Shown: positions 1-10,332 of the stretch, piece by piece | How positions within the stretch are numbered: the first letter of the stretch is position 1 | Layout: every line of letters begins with the position of its first letter | Source of the DNA: Asparagopsis taxiformis | Taxonomy: Eukaryota > Rhodophyta > Florideophyceae > Bonnemaisoniales > Bonnemaisoniaceae | Assembly: GCA_030407315.1 (NCBI GenBank) | Contig: JALQPE010002358.1 | Span: 1-64,000, forward strand | Reading direction: 5' to 3' | Length of the DNA stretch: 64,000 bases | Translations under genes and position numbers: made by a program | Notes under the pieces: model-generated | The model's database searches: none | The model's input: the letters and a program-made list of their open reading frames with translations, nothing else | What the model was told of the DNA's origin: nothing

Positions 1-1915
1 GCTCTGGGTATGGTTGAAAGGCAACGTCACGGCATTCAGCCTCACAGAAGAGCCACAATGCAACGCGCCGACCCTAATGAGGAGCTGTTCGGAGACACTG
101 AGAGAACAGCTTCTCCAGTACGGGATTCTCCGCCCGGCGGGAACGGAACGAGCCCGAATGCTAAACGCAGACGACTAGATGAAAGCCCTTCTGGTGCAGG
201 AAGCTCGAGCAGGAATAGCGGTAACAGCGGTACCGCCGAAGCGGCCAGAGCTGATATAAAATCCATGCGTGCAGAAGATGAAGTGTTGATTCCTCCAGAA
301 ATGGACAACATGAAGGATCTGTCCTGCATACTTTCAACTGCAGCTTCAGAGACCTTTTGAAGAACTATGACGCTGTTGACAATCCTCGAAAGCCGCAAAT
401 CCGGGAAGGTGCTCAGTTGGTACTCACTGACCCGCCGTACATACTAGGCGTATGTCTGGCAGAGGAAACTCTGGTTACGATGTCCTCCGTCAGGAAGAAA
501 TCGAATACACGGTAGCTGAAATTTCCAAGGTGACGCGCAAGGGTGGTCATGTTCTCATATTCACATCTGCTGCTCTTTTCTACAATTGGGTATACGAGCT
601 TCGCAAAGTGAAATACTCTACGGGTAGTCCTATGTTCGCGGTTGATTCGCAGCCTATCGTCTGTACTCGGAGCCCCACCCATTTTACTTCGCCTCCGTAT
701 AGGATTACGACCAGTTTGTTAAATGTGGTCGAGCTGGTTGTACATGCTACGAAGCTGGGTAAGGGTAAAGAAGGCTGGGGGATGGTGAACTACCGAAATG
801 CAGGATACATCCCTTCTAGGTTCAAGGCTTGAACAAATGTCATCGACAACATCCCGCGCATCACAGCATCGGAGACGGTGAAATATTTGGACAAGGACAA
901 GAAAAAGGTTACGTTGCGCCCCGAGCAGAAGACCGTAGCTCTCATGCAAGAGCTCATTGGACGTTTCTCAAACCAGGAGACTTGGTCGTGGACATGTTTG
1001 CTGGCACTTTCTCGACTGCAGTTGCATGCCTTACTATGCACCACGGTCAGTACAGGAGGTTTGTGGGGTGTGAGAAGTTCACGGACTGCTTTGAACTATC
1101 CCTTCCTAGAGTCAATCTTGCATTTCTGCAGCAGGTCTCCATTGGGAACTTTGCTCAACAGTCCACGCCCGCCCTGCAGCAGCTGGCCACTTCTCAACTC
1201 GGAACTTCCGATGACGATTCCCACTCGAAGAACCCCTCCAGTTTACCAAGTTCGACACAACTTCCACCCCACCTCATCAGCTTTCTGACCGCCATTTGGT
1301 GCATCCCAGACCAGCACAATGACTTGATACACCTTCCTATTCACAAATGGCCACAATCACTGCTGGGCTTGTTGTCCACCATGGATAGTAAAACCCTGCT
1401 ATCAATTGATGCAATGGCACACAATGTATACGTTGCAACTTCAACTATACCTGCGGCCGTGATGGACTCTTCGCAAGAGTAGATATTGATACAGGAGATA
1501 TCGTCGGGTACTATTTGGGGCAGTGGTTTACAAGGATCTCTACCAAGCAAAACTGAAGACGTTTGGTACGGGTCCGACTTCGTTCTCGATTGAGCGCTTC
1601 CAGAAGTACGCAGTTCAAATCAAGGACCCAAATATCACCTGCTTGCTTCCGTCTACGTCTGGCCGCCCCATCTTCATTGTTCCATTCGAGTATTGCGCTG
1701 CTTCGAAAATCAACGACCCAACGTTCGTGGATCCAGCAGAGGGAACCGATCGCCCGTCGCGAACTGCTAATGTTAGTTGCTCCTCCCCTGTACAAGAACT
1801 CATCAGTGAGAGCTCTGTGTCTAGCTACCAAGTTGTATGTGTTACTGCTAACGAGGCTATCTCAGCTGGATCCGAGCTGTTTATCGAATACGGTCATGAT
1901 TACTTCACTGTCTAG
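1..1915 (+). pseudogene. DNA N6/N4 methyltransferase-like plus SET-domain gene remnant
   Basis: The gene enters from the left edge and is readable only by changing frame several times (near 340, 450, 830, 1450 and 1515). In order one sees a low-complexity linker with a basic KRRR patch, the motif LTDPPY (about 423-440), the strand RKGGHVLIFTS (about 537-570), then DLVVDMFAGTFSTAV (about 981-1025). DPPY followed by the DxFAG motif is the beta-class order of adenine/cytosine-N4 methyltransferases. After a Ser/Pro-rich linker comes a SET-like stretch: GRDGLFARVDIDTGDIVGYYLG (about 1455-1520), ASKINDPTF, and VTANEAISAGSELFIEYGHDYF (about 1845-1910). The methyltransferase part is homologous to the gene at 31395-34264. 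No intron signals were recognised, so decay is the simpler reading. The presence of both folds is seen; fusion into one protein is inferred from order and spacing. Confidence 0.65.
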
Positions 1916-2097
1916 CTGTTACCCTCTCACAGTCAAATTTCACAAATCCATCTCCATTAATGTTTTCACTCTGTTTCCCATACCTTCAATTTATTTTTAT
2001 CGTAATGTACTCTTTCCCCCCAAGCAAGCAATGCGTAGAAAAATTTCCCGTTTGGTACGTAATGCGTCTGCATAAGGTTGGACAAGGTGTATTCTGT

Positions 2098-2146
2098 GCG
2101 TAAAATTTGGTAATTTTTTGGGCTCAAAAATTACCAAATTTTACGC
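2098..2146. repeat. Perfect 21-bp-arm inverted repeat (hairpin)
   Basis: Arms 2098-2118 and 2126-2146 are exactly complementary and enclose the 7-nt loop TGGGCTC. The arms are AT-rich around the core AAATTTGGTAATTTTT. It could be the end or core of a small fold-back element, or an RNA hairpin. Confidence 0.9.
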
Positions 2147-2552
2147 TGCCTTGTATGTGTTCTGGCATAGCCACGGGCACCACACAACCCTACATGGCAT
2201 GTCGAAGGCTGAGGTTTGGATACCAGCCGTTCTTAGTTGTTTGCCTTGTTCCACATGCGGACGGTCTCCGCTTGTTCTTCAGCACAATGTAGAGAGAAAT
2301 GCAGGTACCACAACTGTCTTGTACATTGTACATCCATTCTCGCATTTCGTACATCATGCATGTACCACACGCAGGAAAAGCTGCTCAATGTACATTCTAT
2401 GTGGTATGAAGTTTAACGCTTCTATAATTATAGCGTTAACGCTCCTAGCAACAAAACAGCCCGGAAGAACAAACTGAGCCGTGGTCATCTACATAGTCAG
2501 CTAGTGCTGCTTACATAGTGCTGAGATTAAATTTCGGTGATTTTTCTAGCTA

Positions 2553-2624
2553 TGAAATTACTGCAGTAAAAACTGATCTACCTAAGTGCACTTGGGTAGA
2601 TCACTCTTTACTGCAGCAATTTCA
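2553..2624. repeat. 72-bp imperfect palindrome with no spacer
   Basis: The centre is AAGTGCACTT (2584-2593). Pairing every base p with 5177-p gives 36-bp arms with four mismatches, including a CTGCAGTAAA/TTTACTGCAG block. This looks like a fold-back or MITE-like core. Confidence 0.9.
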
Positions 2625-2943
2625 GCGCAAAAAAGATTACCAATTTCCTTGCCCCGAATATACCTTAGCCTACGTTCTGCAAACACATAGAGATGTAACC
2701 AAATAACTTCTCTGGCTGATTGCATTGCTGGCTCCATTGCTTTTGGGTATGCCCAGGACCGTTACTGCCCGCAGCTTTTGTAACGGCCGTACCAATGTCC
2801 TTATCCGTTACATCTTCCGTCCATGCTCGAGACAAGTTTCCCCTGGTCTCTTCTACTTATCCTTCCCTTCTCCTCAGCAACGTTTCCAGTTCTACTCAAG
2901 TACTCTATCCTGGGCGTGAACCATTCAACGGTTTCCAGCAAAA

Positions 2944-4617
2944 ATGAGAGATGATTTATCTTTGACTAGGTTTGCAAAGTTCGAAGAACGGTTCGCATCC
3001 CTCGAACAGTACATGCGCGATTCCCTTTCGTCTATTCAATTGGAGCTGGCGTGTATTCGATACATGGCCTCCGCTGCTGCCGGAACAAGCACTGTCCCTT
3101 CAGTTGTTCTGGATGAGAGATCAAGAAAAGCAGGTCAAATTGCCACGCTGGTGTCTTCTCTGTTCAACAACAGGCAGGTGACATCTCGATTCGTCGCTTT
3201 CAGAACTGTTGCAGAGCTTGTTAAAACCTTTGTTGACGCCAATTTGCTCAACAATTGTAATTCGAGGTCTGCAACATCACCACAGGTGGATTCCTGCACA
3301 ACGTTGCTTCTTGCTGCCCTGTCGTTTTCGCAGACATCAAGTTCAAATTCTGAGGTAAGCCAATCTAAGAGATCTCTTATCGGAACGGCAGTAGGGAAAC
3401 GACATGTGTTCTTAAAACGCTCTATTATCGGAACTGCGTTTATTTCAATGGCAAATGACAGAATTGTGCGATGGAAGGACTCGACGAGCAGGAATGCTGG
3501 GGTCCTCGATCCTGGGGAGGAGGAGGACTTGAACAGCAATGCTCTATCTCGAGACTATGCACTACGCAATGCTACAGTAGTGCCCATCGAAAAGCCGTCT
3601 TGGCTGCACATTTCCCAACGACCTCTTTTCCATGCCATGGATATTTCGATGCCCACGGAGGCAGAACGAAACGTGGAACAGTCTACGAATTTGCAGGTTA
3701 CTCTTTCAAAGCGTCGCCGACTGTCTGGTTCGAAAGAAGCACGCCGTACTGGTACATCCTCTTCATCTTCTTCCGCTGTATCCAACCTTTCTCCGTCTGA
3801 CTTACAGTCTATTCCGATTATTACCTCTGCACTACGGCAGCTTACACAGTTCTTCAACACTTCCCGGAAACGGATGAAAATAGAATTGGTCAAACAAGCA
3901 TTCTTCCTCATCCACCGAGATATGAAGGCAACTGTGGATGTTTCTCCTGCCCATGCTGTTTCCACAACAGAAATGTGTCCACCTGACTCTATTCCGACAA
4001 CTTCGAGAGCTTACGGAACAGGAGAAGAAGCTCTCGAAGTGTACTCAAAAAATGATTCCATCTTCTCAAATTTCATTCTGAGCCGTCCTGAGCTTCACAT
4101 TCAGGTTACTTACATAGTTCAGGTGAGCGGTGATATCGATGGTGAAAACATTGCGAGTACACGAGTGGAGAAGTTGGCTGTCTGTTCATTCTCCTTTCTT
4201 ACTCTAGCTATGATATTGTTATGCAGTTTTTGCCAATGTACACAACTGGAGATGCTCTGTCATCAACCCCATGCTATTCAAGCATGTTATAAGATTGCAA
4301 TATGCCTCCAAGGTTTATTTACCGAAGCCCTGAAACAACAGCCTACATCTCATTTTGGGAAGGATGGATTCCCCTTGCGCGTTACATGGGGACATCTTGA
4401 GCTCCGGGACTACCTCATGGGAGGTGACTGCCTCACGGGGATCATTAGAAAGAAGAGAAACCTAACAGCACAAGAATACGAGTCTGTCCGTTTCGTTTCA
4501 GGCTTCAGGCATACTGAGCGCTCAGAAGATAACCAAGCAAACAGACCAGTTTCCAATCATGATTATGTACCTCTCGAGGAGGATGATGAACTTGGTATTT
4601 CTTTAATTGGCATGTAG
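2944..4617 (+). CDS. Family A coiled-coil protein of unknown function, copy 1
   Basis: This 557-aa frame starts at an ATG. Residues 8-45 form an amphipathic coiled-coil-like stretch (FAKFEERFASLEQYMRDSLS). A Ser-rich basic segment (SKRRRLSGSKEARR, about 255-270) looks like a nuclear localisation signal. It is a paralogue of the protein at 8269-10332: both have the coiled coil, then a helical block, then the shared pattern R-(x)5-TAF-x-SM followed by an R/K-D pair, then PSWL or PKWL. A hydrophobic stretch near residue 400 (SFSFLTLAMILLCSF) is absent from the paralogue and could be an unspliced intron or a decayed segment. It converges with the family B fragment at 4749-5609. No known domain was recognised; a role in DNA or chromatin binding for a transposon is only inferred. 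Confidence 0.55.
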   Translation: MRDDLSLTRFAKFEERFASLEQYMRDSLSSIQLELACIRYMASAAAGTSTVPSVVLDERSRKAGQIATLVSSLFNNRQVTSRFVAFRTVAELVKTFVDANLLNNCNSRSATSPQVDSCTTLLLAALSFSQTSSSNSEVSQSKRSLIGTAVGKRHVFLKRSIIGTAFISMANDRIVRWKDSTSRNAGVLDPGEEEDLNSNALSRDYALRNATVVPIEKPSWLHISQRPLFHAMDISMPTEAERNVEQSTNLQVTLSKRRRLSGSKEARRTGTSSSSSSAVSNLSPSDLQSIPIITSALRQLTQFFNTSRKRMKIELVKQAFFLIHRDMKATVDVSPAHAVSTTEMCPPDSIPTTSRAYGTGEEALEVYSKNDSIFSNFILSRPELHIQVTYIVQVSGDIDGENIASTRVEKLAVCSFSFLTLAMILLCSFCQCTQLEMLCHQPHAIQACYKIAICLQGLFTEALKQQPTSHFGKDGFPLRVTWGHLELRDYLMGGDCLTGIIRKKRNLTAQEYESVRFVSGFRHTERSEDNQANRPVSNHDYVPLEEDDELGISLIGM

Positions 4618-4748
4618 AACTGTTCTAGCTGGAACACCGCCGTCTTCATGTGACTGTAGTAGTTCCCATTGCTTGCCTCTGCTCCGCAATGTATGCTTCA
4701 GAATAATTAAACTAGTTCTTCCATGTTCATCTCACTACCTGTATCATT

Positions 4749-5609
4749 TTATGTACTCCTCTGCCCTTTTCTCTGATTCACTATACCCACCACATCATTG
4801 ACCACATCTTCCGATATTAACTTGCCTATTCTACATGGTTCTTCCACACCACGGAATATGACATACGGCATATGCACTCTCAATGTTCCCCACAACATGT
4901 CACCAGCCCTTCCTCTTTTCCTTTGCGTCGTAGGTTCCCATTCAATGCGGAAACATTTCTTTCTTTCGCTTCTCCACCCTTCTAGACTCCCGTCACCATC
5001 GAACCCCCCGTGCACGCCACATATCGAGGGACATTCCTGCAGCTCCATTCCGTTCACATATTCACCTTGGACTACAGCACTACCGTTGCGAGCCAGACAA
5101 CATACGTTCAATTTAGATCCGGCAATGCAGAACGAGCTACTGCCAATTGCAACAGATGTCGACTGTGCTTCCATCGTTTCCGAGCACAATATCGTACCAA
5201 ACAACCGCAGAGCACATGGCCTCGCTGTTCCGTTCATGTCACCACACTCTTCATTCTCCTCCCCTTCCGAGTTGCTTATGTTACGCCTATGAACCAGAGA
5301 CTCAGTTCGCCATCTGTGCCCCAATCCTAGCAGATCCGATAGTGTGGAAAAACTGGAACACGTAATGTTCACAGCTTCTCCGCCATTTCCAGCCACTGCC
5401 GCGTGAAGCCCTGGGTACACTTTGTAATACCCCCCTCGATAGGTTTCTGCTGTTCCCTTTAGCATTTCCCGGAATAGCTCAGTGCTCAATGAGATTGGAA
5501 TCTGGACAGGTCCGCTAATAGCCGTTCCACTCGTGCATGCACCGTCAATCTCACCATGTGGGTAGCCACCCCCTGGGGTTGACAAAGTGCTTCGATTAAC
5601 CTGTTCCAC
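4749..5609 (-). pseudogene. Family B protein, C-terminal half only
   Basis: This 286-aa frame has no ATG at its 5' end (it opens at GTG). It corresponds to the C-terminal domain of the complete family B protein at 5884-7398. Shared landmarks are a central (A/K)LR(L/V)(F/L)G strand (CALRLFG versus CKLRVLG), a W-P-T segment before the end, and a closing block in which MPYVIFRG matches LPTVTFFG. The Tudor-like N-terminal domain and coiled coil are missing. It ends convergently with the family A gene at 2944-4617, about 130 bp away. It is probably a truncated copy of the gene next to it. Confidence 0.5.
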
Positions 5610-5883
5610 AACTTCACTGCGTATGAAATATTTGCAGATATAATATATTTAGATTAGTAAAACCATTGGAAATAATACAGCTCAAGACAGTACTAGAAAC
5701 AATGGCTATATATATTATAAAATCTATTTCCAGCACGTTATGTTCCGAATTTTTGCAATGGTATGGCGGACTTGAAATCTACGCCACGGTAGCTATTGTT
5801 TAATGTATCTTTTGTAAAACCTTAATGTTTCTCTGTCTTGAATGTCTTGGTACCAGTACTCGTTCACTTTATTGATTCTTTTA

Positions 5884-7398
5884 TCAGTGAATCGCTTGAT
5901 CAATTATCTTTTGAGATAACATATCCAGAACTTCATCACAAGTTGAACTTCCAAAGAAAGTTACTGTTGGTAAGACAAGCTCAACACGGCCAACTACAAT
6001 ATCTCCATCATAACATGAATTCTTTGACCAACTTCTAGCTGGAAGCTGAGTCAGTGGACGCCACAGTAGATGGAATGCTGTTTCCTTCAGAACATTGCCT
6101 CCTCCACTTTCAAAGGGATCGGAAACTGAAAGTTGTGGAAGTTCTGTCTCGTTAAGGCGATGAATGAAATGCCCATTTTCATTGTCCCAAGCCATAGAGT
6201 TTCTTTCCAGGACAACTTTGTTACCGTTTCCAATAATTGAGTTTTCCAGTTCTTTCCCAGCCGTCAACCCGAAAAAGAATTTTGCATTTCCTTGACTTTC
6301 GTCCTCCTCAAATCTAGAGACACCCAGAACTCGCAATTTACAGTTATGGTTACCCTTGCATTCTCTTAGTTTCCATATAGCTCGTTGACGATCTGATTGA
6401 TCCCACAATCCTATCCAGTTGCAAATTCCCCCAAATCCAGAGAACGTGATGTAGAATCGTGAAGCAGAAATACCTGGGCGCTGCATAGTGTTGAAATCAG
6501 GCCAAAACGAAACATTTTCTTGTCCTCTCGATATATTCTCTGCTATCCATCTCCAAAGTAGAAGGTCACAGTCAGCTGTAATTGATATGTTAGACTGCGT
6601 GAACCGTCTTCCTGGTGCTCGATCAGCGCTTTCGAGTTTTGGATACTGGTGTAGCAGTTGTAACATTTTTCGGCGAAGCGTTGCTTTGAAGACATTCACT
6701 CTCCCTTCTTTCATAGATTCGCTTCCGGCATCAATACGGTCGACGAGATTTTTCTCTAGTTTGCTCACTCGACGATTTAACTGCAAATACGATGTTTGGA
6801 TTGCATCCATGTGGTACTTCACTAAGTCTTCACCTCCTCGAGATACAGTAGATTTGCCTTCATTTGGTATATGGACGCCAGCATCTCCTTCACATTCATA
6901 TCGAGAAGACATGTCATTGCAGGGATCATAGTCTTGTAGACGCCACGAAACTTCAGGATTCAATTCATTTGAAACGGGCAATTCCTGTTCCCTAAGCAGG
7001 TTTCTTCTTAAAAAGAATACTTCACAGACCTGAGGCTTTAATCCGTGCATACCATGATACCGCAGGGTTCCATACCCAATGACGTCCCCGATATAAACCC
7101 TGTGAATTTCTTCAATGTCTGCCTTCCACCAAACCATCTCTCCGTCACTGAGCTCCCATAGAACTTCTATCAGATCTGTCTCTTGCGGAAGCTCTTCTAC
7201 ACTTTCAAGTGTATGTTTGGAAGATCCAGTGCAGGGTGTCTTGGTGATGATTCTCGGCGGAGTTGAAAGAGAACAAATTGGAGCGCTTTGTGACAGGGAA
7301 CTGGATTTGTTTGGAACAATTCTTCGAGGCAAATATGAAACTCTTTTCGATTTTCTCTTAGGATACCTTCTTGACAAAGAATGCTTAGCTTTCGCCAT
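5884..7398 (-). CDS. Family B protein: Tudor-like domain, coiled coil, novel C-terminal domain
   Basis: I take the ATG at 7398 as start (504 aa), because the protein then opens with a basic segment (MAKAKHSLSRRYPKRKSKR) like its relative at 23904-24776; an ATG at 7464 would add 22 hydrophobic residues. After the nuclear-localisation-like tail comes a Tudor/SH3-like segment around residues 65-130 (VLWELSDGEMVWWKADIEEI, then a YIGD turn and a beta-rich end). A short coiled coil (LNRRVSKLEKNLVDRI) follows near 200-220, then a conserved C-terminal domain shared with 4749-5609. It is divergent to the family A gene starting at 8269. Tudor-type barrels bind methylated lysine or arginine; that role here is inferred. 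Confidence 0.55.
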   Translation of the reverse strand: MAKAKHSLSRRYPKRKSKRVSYLPRRIVPNKSSSLSQSAPICSLSTPPRIITKTPCTGSSKHTLESVEELPQETDLIEVLWELSDGEMVWWKADIEEIHRVYIGDVIGYGTLRYHGMHGLKPQVCEVFFLRRNLLREQELPVSNELNPEVSWRLQDYDPCNDMSSRYECEGDAGVHIPNEGKSTVSRGGEDLVKYHMDAIQTSYLQLNRRVSKLEKNLVDRIDAGSESMKEGRVNVFKATLRRKMLQLLHQYPKLESADRAPGRRFTQSNISITADCDLLLWRWIAENISRGQENVSFWPDFNTMQRPGISASRFYITFSGFGGICNWIGLWDQSDRQRAIWKLRECKGNHNCKLRVLGVSRFEEDESQGNAKFFFGLTAGKELENSIIGNGNKVVLERNSMAWDNENGHFIHRLNETELPQLSVSDPFESGGGNVLKETAFHLLWRPLTQLPARSWSKNSCYDGDIVVGRVELVLPTVTFFGSSTCDEVLDMLSQKIIDQAIH

Positions 7399-8268
7399 GG
7401 TTTCTTTCAAAGTTTCACAGAAAACAAATTCCAGCGGAAAGGAGAACAGCTTGATTAGATCCATGACGCTTTGAAGATTGTCTATTTATACCACGTATAT
7501 GTCCTCTTACTCTTCCGTATTTTTTGGACGCAGAGTAATGCCGCTAGAGATCAATTCTAGAAACACTTTCTGTTACACCTGATAGATACCCAAATTCCCG
7601 CAAATGGCAGAGAAATAATATTCATATACGTTCCTACCTGGGCAGACGTATTCTTGACTTCAGATGGAGCACAGGGCAAACGTATAGAAAAGATTGTATC
7701 CGCTTGATATGAAGAATGGATTCACACTGGAAGTAGTGTAACGGCGAGAAACAGCACAGGATTTTGGATTATAACAACATTTAGATCCCCAAATGGTACG
7801 AAGAGGTCGGGTGAAGATCTGAAAACCTCTTTGAAATAGCCGTTCATCACAGAAAGTGATTGGAAATCGGTTGCCTAGTGGGTCTCCATGAGGATTTCGC
7901 GTAAAACTTGCGTCACGCAACGATACGGTATCGATAATTTTTCAGACAGGAATATGGTTCCTAGAGCATGTAAGCTCTCACCATCCAATTTTCTTGAACT
8001 GATAGAAGAATCAGGCCGAGAAATAATATGAATACTCAAGGACTGAAGCTCGTCGAGAACGTATAAATTCATCCGGTCCTCTTCATAAAACAAATCGAAA
8101 CGGGTCGAATAGAACGACTCATGTATCACGTGTAAAGTTCTAGAGAATTCTTCAATCCGTTCAACTCATTTTCAGCCTATAGAAGATGGTATCCCATCAT
8201 GCATTGGAATTTGGAGGCTAGGGTAGCATTCACAACTAAATAAACCTTGGGGAATCAAGGGAAAATGG
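7399..8268. other. Region between divergent family B and family A genes
   Basis: This 870-bp gap separates the divergent starts of the genes at 5884-7398 and 8269-10332, so it should hold both promoters. Two minus-strand frames (7660-7920 and 7875-8129) overlap across one frame change and may be a decayed coding piece, but nothing in them was recognised. Confidence 0.4.
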
Positions 8269-10332
8269 ATGATGCTCCGGAAAAAAGGTATAAGCACGGA
8301 TCGAGTGCTCAGAGAAGACTTCAGACTTCCGAAAGCATCAAATACACTGCAGAGGTTTTTCTTCAAGCTATCCGAATCACTGTGGTATTTAGACATCATG
8401 CCATTGAAGAGAAAAGGAGATCAAATCAACAAAACTCCCGGTATCCATCAGCCAGTGCAGAAACTGAAGCGGACATCTTTTCAAAATGCACCAAGAAAGG
8501 GAAATAAGCATTCTTCTCTTATAAATCCCAATCGTATCGATGATTCTGGTGGAACGAGTACTCAGCTGCACAAACCGGTGATTCATAATCAGCCAACTGC
8601 ATCGCCAATCCATTCGGAAGTTTATCCACATGATCGACCACGATATGACATATCATCTATACGGAGACTTCTCCTCGAATTTCAAAGCAGTCAAACAAAC
8701 TTCATCAAAGAAAGCCTCCATGAAATGGAAAAGAGCGTAGATAAAGTCTCTGCCAATGTGCAAAGATTGCAAAGCGAGGTTCAAACGCTTAGAGTTGTAA
8801 GTAATTCTCCAGCTGCAACAGGCTCTACAGTTCGCAAGAGTGCCATTTCAGGGAAGAAGAACATCACGTATGATTATCTTCTTGAAAATGAGATTCCATA
8901 CTTTCAGTTTGTGTTCAACTCCGAAGTAATATCTGCCGTGACAAGGTATGCAATTCTTTCAGAGCTCTCAGGACTGGTCTTGAATTCAGAAAACCTTGTG
9001 AAAGCTACAATAAGTTGCATTCGTGGAATGTTATTCGGATATATGCCTAAGGATAAGAAAACGGTTTTCGAATCTGGTCCAGGGGAAAGATTTTCTTTGC
9101 TCCGCCGAAAGGCTGTATACACAGCATTCCGCAGCATGTACAGAAACGATTTCAGACTTTTTCGGGATGAAGATCATGGATCTGACACGGGGTCTCTGGC
9201 TATTGATGAGACCATTCGAGTCCAAAATCAAAGTATTTTGCAGGAAAACATACTTGCAGAAGATAAGGAGCGTTCAATACCTCGCCCAAAATGGCTCCGA
9301 AAAGGGTACGTCGAACTCTGGCATGTAGACTTCGTTCGAGGGTGGCTGGAGAAGACAGGAAGCGAGTATCGGAGCCCATGGCGATCTGGCTGCGATCGCA
9401 TTCCAAACAATGGGTTCCCAAGGAATGTGATAGCAAAGTATGCTTCCATAAGACTTTGTAGACACTGGACGGAATATATGCACAATTTCAGGGAGCAAGC
9501 TCGCATTACTTTTTTCACAGAGCTGGGGTACTTGTTCTCACCTTGGTCAGAAAAAGACGTTGGGAAGAAATTGGGGACTCCAAACATCTCCTTTGCTTTC
9601 CCTAATGCATCGCACGCCTACGAAACTGTTTGTGAAATTCCTCTATGTACGAAAAGATCGGCAGATAATTTTGTGAGTGATGACCAGAATATTTCTCTGT
9701 ATCAAGGCGTTCTGCAGAAGAGCAAAGAAATGATACTTCGCGTGGAGCATGTTGTTTTCCTGCGAAGTACAGGCGGGAGTAGACGCGCCTCAAAGAACGG
9801 TCGTCCCGTTGTCTTGAGAAGAGTGATCAATTTTGTCCATGTAGCTTCCAAATTTCTCATTGCCTTTTTTGGAGGAAACGATCATGATGGGCTTCTTGAA
9901 ATACTGTCAGCACACAAAGGGTCACTTATATCATTGTACAGCCTTGCCTCACTTTTCCGTGAAATAGTCGAGGAGTTCTTCGAGGTTGCTGGGGAGGAAA
10001 AATTTTCTGGGAATTGTATTGGTGGTTTCGGAGACGATGAAGTAATGAAAAGCTCGGAAGAGAATACCTCCATTATGATGTATGATGAAACAGTGGTTTT
10101 GGAAGATTTGAAGTTGGGGGACCTTGTCCCATCAATGACCCAGCGCCAACGGATTTTGAGGAAGATATTGACCGGAATGACTGAGATAGAATTTAACAGA
10201 CTCCATATTGCTGACGAAGAGAATGGAACCGGTAGAAATTATATGACAGGTCGGGATCACTCCGACGAAGTCGACTCGTTCTGTGAGGAATCGAGAGAAG
10301 ATGAGCAGGATCTCGAGCAGTTCGACATGTGA
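8269..10332 (+). CDS. Family A coiled-coil protein of unknown function, copy 2
   Basis: This is a 687-aa intact frame. The ATG at 8269 opens it; an ATG at residue 44 (MPLKRKGDQ) is a reasonable alternative start that puts a basic segment at the N-terminus. A heptad-like coiled coil spans about residues 130-180 (SLHEMEKSVDKVSANVQRLQ). The central block (YFQFVFNSEVISAVTRYAIL, then RRKAVYTAFRSMYRNDFRLF, then PRPKWLRKGYVELW) matches the gene at 2944-4617. The C-terminal 100 residues are strongly acidic. No enzyme motif or zinc-binding pattern is visible. Its place beside a Tudor-like gene, and the recurrence of the A+B pair in this window, suggest that the two proteins work together. Confidence 0.6.
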   Translation: MMLRKKGISTDRVLREDFRLPKASNTLQRFFFKLSESLWYLDIMPLKRKGDQINKTPGIHQPVQKLKRTSFQNAPRKGNKHSSLINPNRIDDSGGTSTQLHKPVIHNQPTASPIHSEVYPHDRPRYDISSIRRLLLEFQSSQTNFIKESLHEMEKSVDKVSANVQRLQSEVQTLRVVSNSPAATGSTVRKSAISGKKNITYDYLLENEIPYFQFVFNSEVISAVTRYAILSELSGLVLNSENLVKATISCIRGMLFGYMPKDKKTVFESGPGERFSLLRRKAVYTAFRSMYRNDFRLFRDEDHGSDTGSLAIDETIRVQNQSILQENILAEDKERSIPRPKWLRKGYVELWHVDFVRGWLEKTGSEYRSPWRSGCDRIPNNGFPRNVIAKYASIRLCRHWTEYMHNFREQARITFFTELGYLFSPWSEKDVGKKLGTPNISFAFPNASHAYETVCEIPLCTKRSADNFVSDDQNISLYQGVLQKSKEMILRVEHVVFLRSTGGSRRASKNGRPVVLRRVINFVHVASKFLIAFFGGNDHDGLLEILSAHKGSLISLYSLASLFREIVEEFFEVAGEEKFSGNCIGGFGDDEVMKSSEENTSIMMYDETVVLEDLKLGDLVPSMTQRQRILRKILTGMTEIEFNRLHIADEENGTGRNYMTGRDHSDEVDSFCEESREDEQDLEQFDM

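Larger units (their letters stand above)
1916..2943. other. Intergenic stretch with two strong palindromes
   Basis: No convincing gene is visible. The stretch is AT-rich and contains two long inverted repeats (listed separately) and several TGTACA-like motifs around 2310-2390. Short open frames at 2107-2477 and 2518-2947 have no recognisable domain. Confidence 0.5.
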
